Shown one piece after another: positions 17,110-24,945 of a DNA stretch of 64,000 nucleotides. Numbering within the stretch: the stretch's first letter is position 1; the number at the start of each line of letters is the position of its first letter. The notes under the pieces are model-generated. The model was not told the DNA's origin. It did not search any database and saw only the letters and a program-made list of their open reading frames with translations. Location of the stretch: positions 62,001 to 126,000 of the forward strand of contig NZ_JYLD01000012.1 of the NCBI RefSeq assembly GCF_001043025.1. Direction: 5' to 3'. The position numbers and the translations under genes are program-made. Source of the DNA: Pseudomonas helleri (GTDB taxonomy: Bacteria > Pseudomonadota > Gammaproteobacteria > Pseudomonadales > Pseudomonadaceae).

Positions 17110-17438
17110 TTTGGCGCCTCATCAGAGTCATTTTTACAATTAACAATAGGTTATTTGCCAAGAATGCTGAGGGACACAGGCGGCGCACAGGAGATCCCGC
17201 GTACACTGCGCGCCAGGAAATCTCCGTAGATCAGTTGAAACCCGAATATCTTCATTTAGCCATCTCTTACGCGGTGGTGACGCCTGATGACAGGGGCCAT
17301 TATTCTTGTATGCGTAAGCGGATTCTACATGGCGTAATCATGTTTGTCTTACATCATGTGAAATGACCCTGAACCAATGCTAGGCTTTGTCTATTCATCT
17401 CATCTTGCTGCAGTCGCCATCAGTCCTCGGGATCTTGA
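17110..17438. other. Divergent intergenic region between hppD and the EAL gene
   Basis: It has no credible gene. The hppD-proximal end is AT-rich (ACAATTAACAATAGG, 17138-17152) and probably carries its promoter. The other end holds the EAL promoter, but I see no clean -35/-10 pair and no recognisable operator. Confidence 0.5.
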
Positions 17439-18995
17439 ATGCAATTAACGCTCAAACGGACCCGAAAATGGACCGATCGCTACGCGCTGGTCGTACTCAG
17501 CGCGTTACTGCCCATTGTCCTGGGTGTTTTTATCATTGTCTGGCAGGCCAGCAGGTCACTGGAATCAGAAGCCAGTGATACCGCTAAAGAGGCCGTTCGC
17601 CAATTCGATCTCATGTTGGACAATGCCAAGCTGGCCGCAGATGTTGTATCCCCTCTCGCAGGCCAGCCGTGCGAACAGGTAGAACTGGACCTGCGCGAAC
17701 AGGTGACGCGCCGCCCTTTTGTCCGCTCAGTGAATCTGGTCTGGAATAACCAGATTTATTGCACATCCCTGTTTGGCAACTTTAAAGAACCGGTCAATGC
17801 GGCTGACTATAACAACGGCGTATTGTGGCTCATGCCCGGCAACGCGGTTACGCCAGACCAGCCGCTGCTGGTTTATCGCCGCCAACAAGACCAGGCCGGC
17901 GCCATTGTCAGCCTCTACGGCCTGCACTTGATCAATGTCTTGAGTCTGATCAACCCGTACACGCAAATGATGTTTCAAGTGGGCAACAACTCCATAGACC
18001 GCTATGCAGTGGTCCGTAACACACCGTCTGCGCCTTATCCTGTCGCTTCTGTAAGCGTGTCGTCTGCGCAATATCCTTATCGCGTCATGGCAGGTTTTAG
18101 CGAAGGTACGCTGTGGCGTTTTATTAAAGCCCGGTACTTGGGCTTATTGGCCCTGTTTGTATTTTTGGGCTGCGTTTCTGGCGCGACTGTTCTCTGGCTA
18201 CAAAAGCGTATGTCTTTATCCTCCCCCACCCACGAGCTGCAACGCGGGCTGGAAGCCGAAGAGTTCATTCCTTACTTTCAGCCAGTGGTGCGCAGTGACA
18301 CACAACAATGGGCCGGTGCCGAAGTCCTGATGCGCTGGCAACACCCCACTGAAGGGTTGGTGCGGCCTGATTTGTTTATTCCACTGGCGGAACACTCGGG
18401 TCTCATTGTGCCGATGACCCGTTCACTGTTTCGTCAAACTGCACAGTTACTGGCGCCTCACGCCAACAGCATGGCGCCGGGCTTTCACTTGGGCTTCAAC
18501 ATTAGCGCTCATCACTGCCACAGCCTTGAACTGATAGACGATTGCCGTGCGCTGCTTCAGGCATTCCCGCCGGGACGCATCACGTTGGTACTGGAGTTGA
18601 CTGAGCGCGAGTTGGTGATACCCAGCGTGATCACCCACCAGTTGTTTGCCGAGTTGCGCGCGATGGGGATCATGATTGCGCTGGATGATTTTGGTACCGG
18701 GCACTCAAGCTTGAGCTACTTGCACGAGTTCAATGTCGATTACTTGAAGATCGATCAAAGCTTTGTCGCCATGATTGGGGCAGATGCATTATCCAGCCCG
18801 ATCCTGGACAGCATCATTGACTTGAGCGCCAAGCTGAACCTCGGGCTGGTGGCTGAGGGCGTCGAAACACAAGAGCAAAGTGAGTACCTGGCACTTAAAG
18901 GCGTAGAGTTTTTGCAGGGGTATCTATTTGCCCGTCCGTTAACCGCCGACGATTTCATTAAGTCTTTAATGGCGCAACATCGAGTGTCGGTTTAA
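17439..18995 (+). CDS. CSS-domain EAL cyclic-di-GMP phosphodiesterase
   Basis: 518 residues. TM1 is about 17-37, then comes a periplasmic CSS-type redox-sensing domain with Cys78 and Cys108, TM2 at about 230-252, then a C-terminal EAL domain. The EAL signature reads AEVLMRW, so Ala is replaced by Val but the catalytic Glu is kept. The other catalytic residues are present: FNIS (Asn), LELTERE, ALDDFGTG, LKIDQSF, AEGVETQ and LQGYLFARP. It should therefore hydrolyse c-di-GMP. The CSS motif is CTS here instead of CSS. In this family a periplasmic disulfide controls activity, so envelope redox state is the likely input. No GGDEF domain. Confidence 0.88.
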   Translation: MQLTLKRTRKWTDRYALVVLSALLPIVLGVFIIVWQASRSLESEASDTAKEAVRQFDLMLDNAKLAADVVSPLAGQPCEQVELDLREQVTRRPFVRSVNLVWNNQIYCTSLFGNFKEPVNAADYNNGVLWLMPGNAVTPDQPLLVYRRQQDQAGAIVSLYGLHLINVLSLINPYTQMMFQVGNNSIDRYAVVRNTPSAPYPVASVSVSSAQYPYRVMAGFSEGTLWRFIKARYLGLLALFVFLGCVSGATVLWLQKRMSLSSPTHELQRGLEAEEFIPYFQPVVRSDTQQWAGAEVLMRWQHPTEGLVRPDLFIPLAEHSGLIVPMTRSLFRQTAQLLAPHANSMAPGFHLGFNISAHHCHSLELIDDCRALLQAFPPGRITLVLELTERELVIPSVITHQLFAELRAMGIMIALDDFGTGHSSLSYLHEFNVDYLKIDQSFVAMIGADALSSPILDSIIDLSAKLNLGLVAEGVETQEQSEYLALKGVEFLQGYLFARPLTADDFIKSLMAQHRVSV

Positions 18996-19079
18996 ACGCT
19001 CAAGATGATTCTTCAGCAAAAGTGAATATCGGCTGGCGCACGGAAAAATGACAACTACAATTTCGATCAGGTTGAAGTT

Positions 19080-19094
19080 TATTGACAGTCAATA
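19080..19094. promoter_or_regulatory. TATTGAC-A-GTCAATA palindrome upstream of the MvaU-like gene
   Basis: A perfect 7-bp inverted repeat around one base, containing a TTGACA that could act as a -35 box. It lies about 120 bp before the start of the silencer gene, whose family is often autoregulated. No convincing -10 hexamer follows at the ideal distance. Confidence 0.3.
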
Positions 19095-19213
19095 ACAAAG
19101 CCCTCGTGTTTCGGCTGAACTGTTGACTCGGGTCTCTGTCTACCCCTTGCTGCCTCGCCTCATTAATTCACTTCGGCCCTGTCAATGCCGAAGCCATGAC
19201 CGGAGTAATGACC

Positions 19214-19573
19214 TTGTCTAGACTTGCTGAATACCGTGCTGCCGAAAAGGCCCTTCAAGAACAAATGGCTCAGTTGGAAGCCTTGAAGAATGATGCCGGA
19301 CTTAAAAAAGAAATCGAGTTTGAACAGAAACTTAAAGCGCTGATGAGCTCTTACGGCAAAGGCCTGCGAGAGATTATTGCCATTCTGGATCCAAACCCTG
19401 CAGCTGCGCGCCAAACAGCAGCACCAAAACAGCGCAAGGCTCGTGTTTTAAAAGTCTATAAAAACCCGCATACCGGCGAATTGATTGAAACCAAAGGTGG
19501 TAATCACCGTGGTTTGAAAGCATGGAAAGAACAATACGGCGCAGCCACTGTTGAGTCTTGGGTACGCACTTAA
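19214..19573 (+). CDS. MvaT/MvaU-family H-NS-like xenogeneic silencer
   Basis: A nucleoid protein that binds AT-rich DNA and silences foreign genes. The N-terminal half is a coiled-coil oligomerisation domain (EYRAAEKALQEQMAQLEALK). The C-terminal half carries the DNA-binding region with KVYKNPHTGELIETKGGNHRGLKAWKEQYG. In-frame ATGs at 19196 and 19208 exist, but GGAG sits eight bases before the TTG at 19214, which gives the usual MSxLAEYR start (119 residues). The sequence is nearer to MvaU/MvaV-type than to MvaT proper. A strong terminator follows, so it is monocistronic. The AT-rich fimbrial cluster and window tail are natural targets. Confidence 0.9.
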   Translation: MSRLAEYRAAEKALQEQMAQLEALKNDAGLKKEIEFEQKLKALMSSYGKGLREIIAILDPNPAAARQTAAPKQRKARVLKVYKNPHTGELIETKGGNHRGLKAWKEQYGAATVESWVRT

Positions 19574-19587
19574 TGCTTTAGTAGTAT

Positions 19588-19613
19588 AAAAACCCTGCCC
19601 GGCAGGGTTTTTT
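19588..19613 (+). terminator. Rho-independent terminator after the MvaU-like gene
   Basis: AACCCTGC and GCAGGGTT pair around a CCG loop and are followed by a run of six T. It starts 15 bp after the stop codon. Confidence 0.9.
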
Positions 19614-19780
19614 AATATCACTAAACCCAGGCATAACTAACGTGACTTACAGACAGTGTGAGGCCCGTGCAACACGCGCCGTTAAGCAAAATGTTAATAA
19701 TCACTCACGCTCAATTGTCACAATGATGACCCTCGCAGAAGGCACAATAAGCCCATTTCCCGAGAACGGAGTCTCCCCGG

Positions 19781-19852
19781 ATGAAAGGCCAAATTAACCG
19801 ATGCCCTTTCACAGTTTTTTCACACGATTCATCACAGGATAGAGGCTGCTAA
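19781..19852 (+). other. Possible 23-residue leader peptide upstream of gloA
   Basis: ATG at 19781 preceded by GGAG at 9 bases, encoding MKGQINRCPFTVFSHDSS and five more residues, ending in TAA. A GC-rich hairpin with a TTCG loop and T-rich tail begins 15 bp after the stop. This could be a leader peptide plus attenuator, or the 3' end of a small RNA. A ColR-like box lies inside it, which argues that the frame may be chance. Confidence 0.25.
19808..19823 (+). promoter_or_regulatory. ColR-like box upstream of gloA
   Basis: TTCACAGTTTTTTCAC fits every position of the ColR consensus as I remember it from P. putida, (T/C)(T/C)NA(C/G)NN(T/C)TTTTTCAC. A very similar 16-mer precedes arnC at 30620. 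The target transcript would run toward gloA. Functional status unknown. Confidence 0.4.
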
Positions 19853-19867
19853 AGGACTAGCGCCCCA

Positions 19868-19891
19868 TGCCCGCTTCGGCGGGCTTCTTTT
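19868..19891 (+). terminator. TTCG-loop terminator or attenuator upstream of gloA
   Basis: GCCCGC-TTCG-GCGGGC followed by TTCTTTTT. It stands 277 bp after the end of the MvaU-like gene, which already has its own terminator, and 150 bp before gloA. It therefore probably ends a separate short transcript or attenuates gloA. Confidence 0.65.
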
Positions 19892-20040
19892 TGCCTGAAT
19901 TTTGCCAATTCCCCTCCCCCGCGCTCCCGCTGAACACCCCAAACAACGATCTTTTGTTGCCCGCGGGGTTCGCGCAGGCCGTCACATTCCGTATCATTCG
20001 TGCATCGACTGTTTACCCATGCATCACTTTCGGAGGGTTC

Positions 20041-20562
20041 ATGAGCCTGCAAGAGCTGAACAACGTCCCTGGCGTAACCGCACAACCGGATAGCGCTACC
20101 CAACAATTCGTTTTCAACCACACCATGCTGCGCGTCAAAGACATCGAGAAATCCCTCGATTTCTACACCCGCGTCCTGGGTTTCTCGCTGCTGGAAAAGC
20201 GCGACTTCCCGGAAGCCGAATTCAGCCTGTACTTTCTGGCGCTGGTTGATAAAGCCCTGATCCCGGCTGACGATGCTGCCCGTACCGTGTGGATGAAGTC
20301 GATCCCAGGCATCCTGGAGCTGACTCACAACCACGGCACCGAAAACGATGCTGATTTTGCTTACCACAACGGCAACACTGACCCGCGTGGTTTCGGCCAT
20401 ATATGCATCGCGGTACCTGATATCGTCGCCGCCTGCGAGCGCTTTGAAGCCTTGGGCGTGGACTTCCAGAAGCGCCTGACTGACGGCCGCATGAAATCTC
20501 TGGCCTTTATCAAGGACCCGGACGCCTACTGGGTCGAGATCATTCAGCCGACCCCGCTGTAA
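20041..20562 (+). CDS. gloA: Lactoylglutathione lyase (glyoxalase I)
   Basis: Converts the methylglyoxal-glutathione hemithioacetal to S-lactoylglutathione. 173 residues, the long form of bacterial glyoxalase I. It shows FNHTMLRVKDIEKSLDFYTRVLGF at the N terminus (first metal His), GILELTHNHGTE, FGHICIAVPDI (second His) and DPDAYWVEIIQP (metal Glu). A strong GGAGGG ribosome-binding site lies three to nine bases before the ATG at 20041, which settles the start. It is flanked by terminators, so it is monocistronic. Confidence 0.95.
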   Translation: MSLQELNNVPGVTAQPDSATQQFVFNHTMLRVKDIEKSLDFYTRVLGFSLLEKRDFPEAEFSLYFLALVDKALIPADDAARTVWMKSIPGILELTHNHGTENDADFAYHNGNTDPRGFGHICIAVPDIVAACERFEALGVDFQKRLTDGRMKSLAFIKDPDAYWVEIIQPTPL

Positions 20563-20574
20563 CGTTCGCACGTC

Positions 20575-20605
20575 AAAAAACCCATGATCGCTCATGGGTT
20601 TTTTT
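20575..20605. terminator. Bidirectional-type terminator after gloA
   Basis: AAAAAACCCATGA and TCATGGGTTTTTTT form a near-perfect stem around TCGC and end in a T-run. It starts 13 bp after the gloA stop. Confidence 0.92.
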
Positions 20606-20708
20606 ACGCCTGAAACATGAGCGTTGTTCAGAAGCGATCAAGCCCGTAGCATTAGATACGCCACGTATGTTGTATGGATTGAATTGGATTCAGGAGATCT
20701 GCGCCTCT

Positions 20709-21311
20709 ATGGTACGAACACGCAAAGAGATGATCGAAGACACGCGGCACAGGCTTTTGGCAGCAGGCAGGCAAGCATTCGCGAGCAAAGGTTATGCCGA
20801 GTCCTCAATGGATGACTTCACTGCCAATGTCGGCCTGACCCGTGGAGCGCTTTATCACCACTTTGGCGACAAAAAAGGCTTGCTTGAGGCCGTCATTCAG
20901 CAAATAGACGCCGAGACGTCTGTACGCCTGCACGCCATTACCGCTCAGGCGAGCTCTACCTGGGATGGCTTTATCAATGAAAGCATCGCCTACATGGAGA
21001 TGGCGATAGAGCCGGAAATCCAGCGTATTGTGCTGCTCGATGGCCCCGCAGTACTGGGCAACCCTGCCCTGTGGTCAAACCAGAACGCTTGCATTCAGGG
21101 CACCATGGAGTGCCTGGAGAAGCTGAAAAGCGAGCACGTCATCCAGGACATCGAGGTTGAAGCAACAGCCAGGCTGTTGAATGGCGCCACATTGAGCGCC
21201 GCCTTATGGATCGCCGCTGATCCACAACCACTGGCCGCACTGGAGAAAGCAAAAAATGCATTCGTCGCGCTGGCCAATGGTTTGCTGAAAGATTCAAGCC
21301 CCAAGGCGTAA
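20709..21311 (+). CDS. TetR-family transcriptional repressor
   Basis: 200 residues. The N-terminal helix-turn-helix is typical: RHRLLAAGRQAFASKGYAESSMDDFTANVGLTRGALYHHFGDKKGL within the first 60 residues. The C-terminal ligand domain is not assignable, though a C-terminal region of similar length occurs in regulators of small efflux or oxidoreductase genes. The ATG at 20709 gives the usual MVRTRKE start. An ATG at 20667 is in frame but improbable, although the AGGAG at 20691 is rather far (13 bases) from 20709. No co-directional target follows: a terminator closes the gene. Confidence 0.88.
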   Translation: MVRTRKEMIEDTRHRLLAAGRQAFASKGYAESSMDDFTANVGLTRGALYHHFGDKKGLLEAVIQQIDAETSVRLHAITAQASSTWDGFINESIAYMEMAIEPEIQRIVLLDGPAVLGNPALWSNQNACIQGTMECLEKLKSEHVIQDIEVEATARLLNGATLSAALWIAADPQPLAALEKAKNAFVALANGLLKDSSPKA

Positions 21312-21324
21312 TCCATTTTGCACA

Positions 21325-21361
21325 CAAACAAAAGCGCAGCCCGTGGGCTGCGCTTTTGTTT
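21325..21361. terminator. Bidirectional terminator between tetR-type gene and ahpF
   Basis: AAACAAAAGCGCAGCC pairs with the mirror segment ending GCGCTTTTGTTT. It has T-runs in both directions and serves two convergent genes. Confidence 0.92.
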
Positions 21362-21405
21362 ACTGAGAGGCTTTGCTAACGCAACGCGACTCTATTGCCG
21401 AGCAA

Positions 21406-22968
21406 TCAATCCGGCGCCGAAGTGCGGATCAAGTGATCGAAAGCGCTCAGAGAAGCTTTAGCGCCCTCGCCGACCGCAATCACGATCTGCTTATAAGGCA
21501 CGGTGGTCACGTCACCGGCACCAAAGATCCCGGGGATCGATGTCTCACCACGTGCATCAACCACGATCTCGCCACGCGGAGTCAGCTCGATGGTCCCTTT
21601 GAGCCAATCGGTGTTAGGCAGCAGACCGATCTGCACGAAAATGCCTTCCAGCTCGACAGTGTGCACAGCTTCTGTCGCACGGTCCTTGTAGCGCAGACCG
21701 TTGACCTTCTGCCCGTCACCGGTCACTTCGGTGGTCTGGGCATTGGTGATCACCGTTACGTTTGGCAAGCTGTTGAGCTTGCGCTGCAACACGGCGTCAG
21801 CGCGCAACTTGGTGTCAAACTCGAGCAATGTCACGTGTGACACGATGCCGGCCAGGTCAATGGCCGCCTCGACACCGGAGTTACCACCACCGATCACCGC
21901 AACGCGCTTGCCTTTAAACAGCGGGCCGTCACAGTGCGGGCAGTAAGCCACGCCACGGCTGCGGTATTCCTGCTCGCCCGGCACATTCATTTCGCGCCAG
22001 CGGGCACCGGTCGCCAGAATCACGGTCTTGGCTTTGAGCGAAGCACCACTGGCGAATTTAACTTCGTGCAGCTCGCCCGCTTTGCCCGGCAACAGCTTGT
22101 CGGCACGTTGCAGGTTCATAATATCGACGTCGTATTGCTTGACGTGCTCTTCCAACGCGGTGGCCAGTTTCGGACCTTCGGTTTCCTGCACCGAGATAAA
22201 GTTCTCGATCGCCATGGTGTCGAGTACCTGGCCGCCGAAGCGTTCTGCCGCCACACCGGTACGAATGCCTTTACGCGCCGCGTAGATGGCAGCTGCTGCA
22301 CCGGCTGGGCCGCCACCGATAACCAGCACATCAAAGGCTTCTTTGGCGCTGATTTTTTCGGCCTGACGCTCAATGGCGCTGGTGTCCAGCTTGCCAAGGA
22401 TCTCTTCCAGGCCCATGCGGCCCTGACCAAAGTTAACCCCGTTGAGGTAAACGCTCGGCACCGCCATCACTTGACGCTCGGTGACTTCGTCCTGGAACAG
22501 CGCACCGTCAATCGCCACGTGGCGAATGTTCGGGTTCAACACTGCCATCAGGTTCAGCGCCTGCACCACATCCGGGCAGTTCTGGCATGACAGCGAGAAA
22601 TACGTCTCGAAGTTGAACTCACCTTTAAGGGAGCGGATTTGTTCAATCACTTCGGCACTGGCTTTCGATGGGTGGCCGCCGACTTGCAACAGGGCCAGCA
22701 CCAGCGAAGTAAATTCGTGGCCCATCGGGATACCAGCAAAACGCAAGCTGATATCGCCGCCTGGACGGTTCAACGAGAACGACGGTTTGCGCGCATCGTT
22801 GCCGTTTTCCAGCAAGGTAATCTGGCTGGAGAGGCTGGTAATTTCTTTTAACAGGTCATGCATTTCACGGGATTTCGCACCGTCGTCGAGAGACGCAACG
22901 ATCTCGATCGGCTGTGTGACCCGCTCCAGGTATGACTTCAACTGTGCTTTTAGATTGGCGTCCAACAT
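21406..22968 (-). CDS. ahpF: Alkyl hydroperoxide reductase subunit F
   Basis: An FAD/NADH disulfide reductase that recharges AhpC. 520 residues. The N-terminal double thioredoxin fold carries the SCQNCPDV redox pair (about residue 130), FAD binding is by VIGGGPAGAAAAIYAARKG, the catalytic YCPHCDGP is near residue 345, NAD binding is by VIGGGNSGVEAAIDLAG, and GIFGAGDVTTVPYKQI is at the C terminus. It lies 125 bp downstream of ahpC on the same strand, with an intrinsic terminator between them, so it is expected to be made in smaller amounts than AhpC. Confidence 0.96.
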   Translation of the reverse strand: MLDANLKAQLKSYLERVTQPIEIVASLDDGAKSREMHDLLKEITSLSSQITLLENGNDARKPSFSLNRPGGDISLRFAGIPMGHEFTSLVLALLQVGGHPSKASAEVIEQIRSLKGEFNFETYFSLSCQNCPDVVQALNLMAVLNPNIRHVAIDGALFQDEVTERQVMAVPSVYLNGVNFGQGRMGLEEILGKLDTSAIERQAEKISAKEAFDVLVIGGGPAGAAAAIYAARKGIRTGVAAERFGGQVLDTMAIENFISVQETEGPKLATALEEHVKQYDVDIMNLQRADKLLPGKAGELHEVKFASGASLKAKTVILATGARWREMNVPGEQEYRSRGVAYCPHCDGPLFKGKRVAVIGGGNSGVEAAIDLAGIVSHVTLLEFDTKLRADAVLQRKLNSLPNVTVITNAQTTEVTGDGQKVNGLRYKDRATEAVHTVELEGIFVQIGLLPNTDWLKGTIELTPRGEIVVDARGETSIPGIFGAGDVTTVPYKQIVIAVGEGAKASLSAFDHLIRTSAPD

Positions 22969-23004
22969 ACGGGCGATCTCCTAACTGTTTAATTCTGTGT
23001 CAAA

Positions 23005-23038
23005 AAAAACGCCCGAGCGAATGTCGCCCGGGCGTTTT
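23005..23038 (-). terminator. Intrinsic terminator between ahpC and ahpF
   Basis: On the minus strand AAAACGCCCGGGCGAC pairs with the segment GCTCGGGCGTTTT, followed by a T-run of eight. Partial termination here would give high AhpC and lower AhpF expression. Confidence 0.88.
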
Positions 23039-23093
23039 GAGGGCGATGCTGCTGACAACTCAGGTGCGGATCACCGCCCTAGTCTTCACAGAC

Positions 23094-23657
23094 TTAGATC
23101 TTGCCAACCAGGTCCAGCGAAGGAGCGAGGGTGGATTCACCTTCTTTCCATTTAGCTGGGCATACTTCGCCTGGGTGAGCAGCAACGTACTGAGCAGCCT
23201 TGATTTTGCGCAGCAGCTCGGAAGCGTCACGGCCAACGCCGCCGTCGTTCAGTTCAACGATTTTGATCTGACCTTCCGGGTTGATCACGAAAGTACCGCG
23301 GTCAGCCAGACCTGCTTCTTCGATCAGAACGTCGAAGTTGCGGGAGATGGTCAGCGTAGGGTCGCCGATCATGGTGTACTGGATTTTGCCGATGGCTGGC
23401 GAAGTGTTGTGCCAGGCAGCGTGAGCAAAGTGGGTGTCAGTCGACACGCTGTAGATTTCCACGCCGAGTTTTTTGAACTCTTCGTAGTTGTCAGCCAGGT
23501 CTTCCAGCTCGGTTGGGCAAACGAAGGTGAAGTCGGCTGGGTAGAAGAACACTACAGACCACTTGCCTTTCAGGTCAGCGTCCGACACTTCCACGAAGCT
23601 GCCGTTTTTGTATGCAGTAGCTTTGAACGGTTTTACTTGGCTGTTGATGATAGGCAT
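23094..23657 (-). CDS. ahpC: Alkyl hydroperoxide reductase subunit C (2-Cys peroxiredoxin)
   Basis: Reduces H2O2 and organic peroxides. 187 residues with the peroxidatic Cys47 in FYPADFTFVCPTELED and the resolving Cys166 in GEVCPAKW, the classic AhpC spacing. The C-terminal SLDLVGKI tail is complete. It starts at ATG 23657 with GGAGAG-type sequence before it. Its promoter region carries a 10-bp inverted repeat. Recharged by AhpF encoded next on the same strand. Confidence 0.97.
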   Translation of the reverse strand: MPIINSQVKPFKATAYKNGSFVEVSDADLKGKWSVVFFYPADFTFVCPTELEDLADNYEEFKKLGVEIYSVSTDTHFAHAAWHNTSPAIGKIQYTMIGDPTLTISRNFDVLIEEAGLADRGTFVINPEGQIKIVELNDGGVGRDASELLRKIKAAQYVAAHPGEVCPAKWKEGESTLAPSLDLVGKI

Positions 23658-23752
23658 CGTTGACTCTCCGTCAGGGTTGAAAAGTTGATGGGGTGAATCC
23701 TAACAACTCATTTCGTATCTGGCTCATTGGTAAAGCTGATGCTCACGATTGG

Positions 23753-23787
23753 TTTTGACTATCAGCCGACCCTATAAATAGTCAAAA
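23753..23787. promoter_or_regulatory. 10-bp inverted repeat in the ahpC promoter
   Basis: TTTTGACTAT and ATAGTCAAAA, perfectly symmetric with a 15-nt spacer, about 100 bp before ahpC. It contains ATAG/CTAT tetranucleotides of the sort OxyR recognises, but the four-block ATAG-N7-CTAT spacing is not clearly met. A likely regulator site of uncertain owner. Confidence 0.4.
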
Positions 23788-23829
23788 ACTAAATATGGAC
23801 CGAATGGCCGGCTTTCAAGTTGACGTCGA

Positions 23830-24768
23830 TCAGCTACCAATGCGTTTTTCAGCGGTCATGCTCATCCCGGCAAACGGGGTGGACTCAACATAGCGCATGG
23901 CTGACTTGATGTCTTTCCAGCCGACGTAATTCATCAGCGACTTCAAGTCCCATCCACTTTGATGCGCCCATGTTGCAAAACCGCGACGCAGCGAGTGACT
24001 GGTGTAATGTTCGGCAGAAATACCGGCGCGCTCCAGCGCCTGGCGCAGCAGCGGGATCACGCTATTAGCGTGCAAGCCCTCCTCACTCAAATTGCCCCAG
24101 CGATCAATACCCCTGAACACCGGGCCGCGTACCAGGGCTGCTGTATTCAGCCATTCGATGTAAGCCCGCACCGGGCATAGCCTCAGCAGCGCCGGGGTTT
24201 GAAAGGTCTTGCCCAGATTGTCGCGATCACTTTTGCTGCGCGGCAAATACAAGGTAATGCCTGAGCCTGCCACCGCCTGCACGTGCTCGACTTGTAAGCG
24301 ACACAACTCATCGCTACGAAACCCGCGCCAAAACCCCAGCAGGATCAACGCCGCATCGCGTCGCGCGCGCAGCAGCCCCGGTTGATCCTCATTGACCTGC
24401 GCGATATTCGCCTCACTTTCAAGCCAAGCAATGACTTGCTCCAGATGCTGCAACTGTAGCGGCGCAGCTTGTTTCTCTTGGGCCGGATGCAGCGCGCGAA
24501 TGCCCTTGAACACTTTGCGCACCACTGGCGACTTGGTCGGGTCGGCAAAGCCCTGGCTGTTATGCCACTGCGCAATCGCGGATAGACGCAGCTTGAGCGT
24601 GTTGATCGACAACTGCCCGGCGTGCGCAACCAGATAGCGCGCCACGCTGTCGCTGGTGGCGGGCAAAAAGCCGCCCCAAGTCACTTCGAAATGCTCGATG
24701 GCTGCCCGATAACTGCGACGGGTGTTATCGCGGGTCGCGGCGTTTAAGTAGCGATCCAGCTCGCTCAT
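23830..24768 (-). CDS. Tyrosine-type site-specific recombinase
   Basis: 312 residues. A SAM-like N-terminal core-binding domain (TRRSYRAAIEHFEVTW, residues 15-30) precedes the catalytic domain, where all expected residues are visible: Arg in GFRSDELCRL, Lys in LPRSKSD, His-x-x-Arg in HSLRRGFATWA, Trp at the second His/Trp position in YVGWKDI, and the nucleophile Tyr in SAMRYVE. The frame is open upstream to 24867, but the ATG at 24768 gives the natural start. No att-like duplication, excisionase or phage genes are nearby. It is divergent from a KfrA-like gene with palindromes between them. Role unknown; it may act on a chromosomal site. Confidence 0.85.
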   Translation of the reverse strand: MSELDRYLNAATRDNTRRSYRAAIEHFEVTWGGFLPATSDSVARYLVAHAGQLSINTLKLRLSAIAQWHNSQGFADPTKSPVVRKVFKGIRALHPAQEKQAAPLQLQHLEQVIAWLESEANIAQVNEDQPGLLRARRDAALILLGFWRGFRSDELCRLQVEHVQAVAGSGITLYLPRSKSDRDNLGKTFQTPALLRLCPVRAYIEWLNTAALVRGPVFRGIDRWGNLSEEGLHANSVIPLLRQALERAGISAEHYTSHSLRRGFATWAHQSGWDLKSLMNYVGWKDIKSAMRYVESTPFAGMSMTAEKRIGS

Positions 24769-24796
24769 GCCCTGTTCTCTTGGTTGACGTACTGAA

Positions 24797-24825
24797 ATAG
24801 CGCCTAACAACGGCTCAGGCGCTAT
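24797..24825. promoter_or_regulatory. 9-bp inverted repeat upstream of the recombinase gene
   Basis: ATAGCGCCT and AGGCGCTAT, perfect, spacer 11 nt, 29 bp before the recombinase start. Symmetric arms flanking a short core are what a tyrosine recombinase binds, so it may be a recombination site or an operator. Confidence 0.4.
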
Positions 24826-24830
24826 AACAC

Positions 24831-24931
24831 GGGATAATACCAGTATATCCCGCCTCAAATTCAGCAATTAAAAACGAAAATAAAGTGCTAATATAGTACG
24901 TAATTACAGGGTACATACCACAGTACATAAT
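24831..24931. promoter_or_regulatory. Palindromes and GTAC repeats before the KfrA-like gene
   Basis: GGGATA/TATCCC (24831-24851), AGTACGTAAT (24895-24904), the palindrome GGTA-CA-TACC (24910-24919) and AGTACATAAT (24922-24931, 27 bp from its partner). They lie between the start of the recombinase gene and the ribosome-binding site of the KfrA-like gene. KfrA proteins repress their own promoters, so these are candidate operators. Confidence 0.4.
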
Positions 24932-24945
24932 CGTAGGAGAATGCC

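Noticed and set aside
19621..19660. GacA upstream activating sequence near the possible small RNA before gloA
   Set aside because: Only the CTTACA half is present; the TGTAAG half at six-base spacing is missing.
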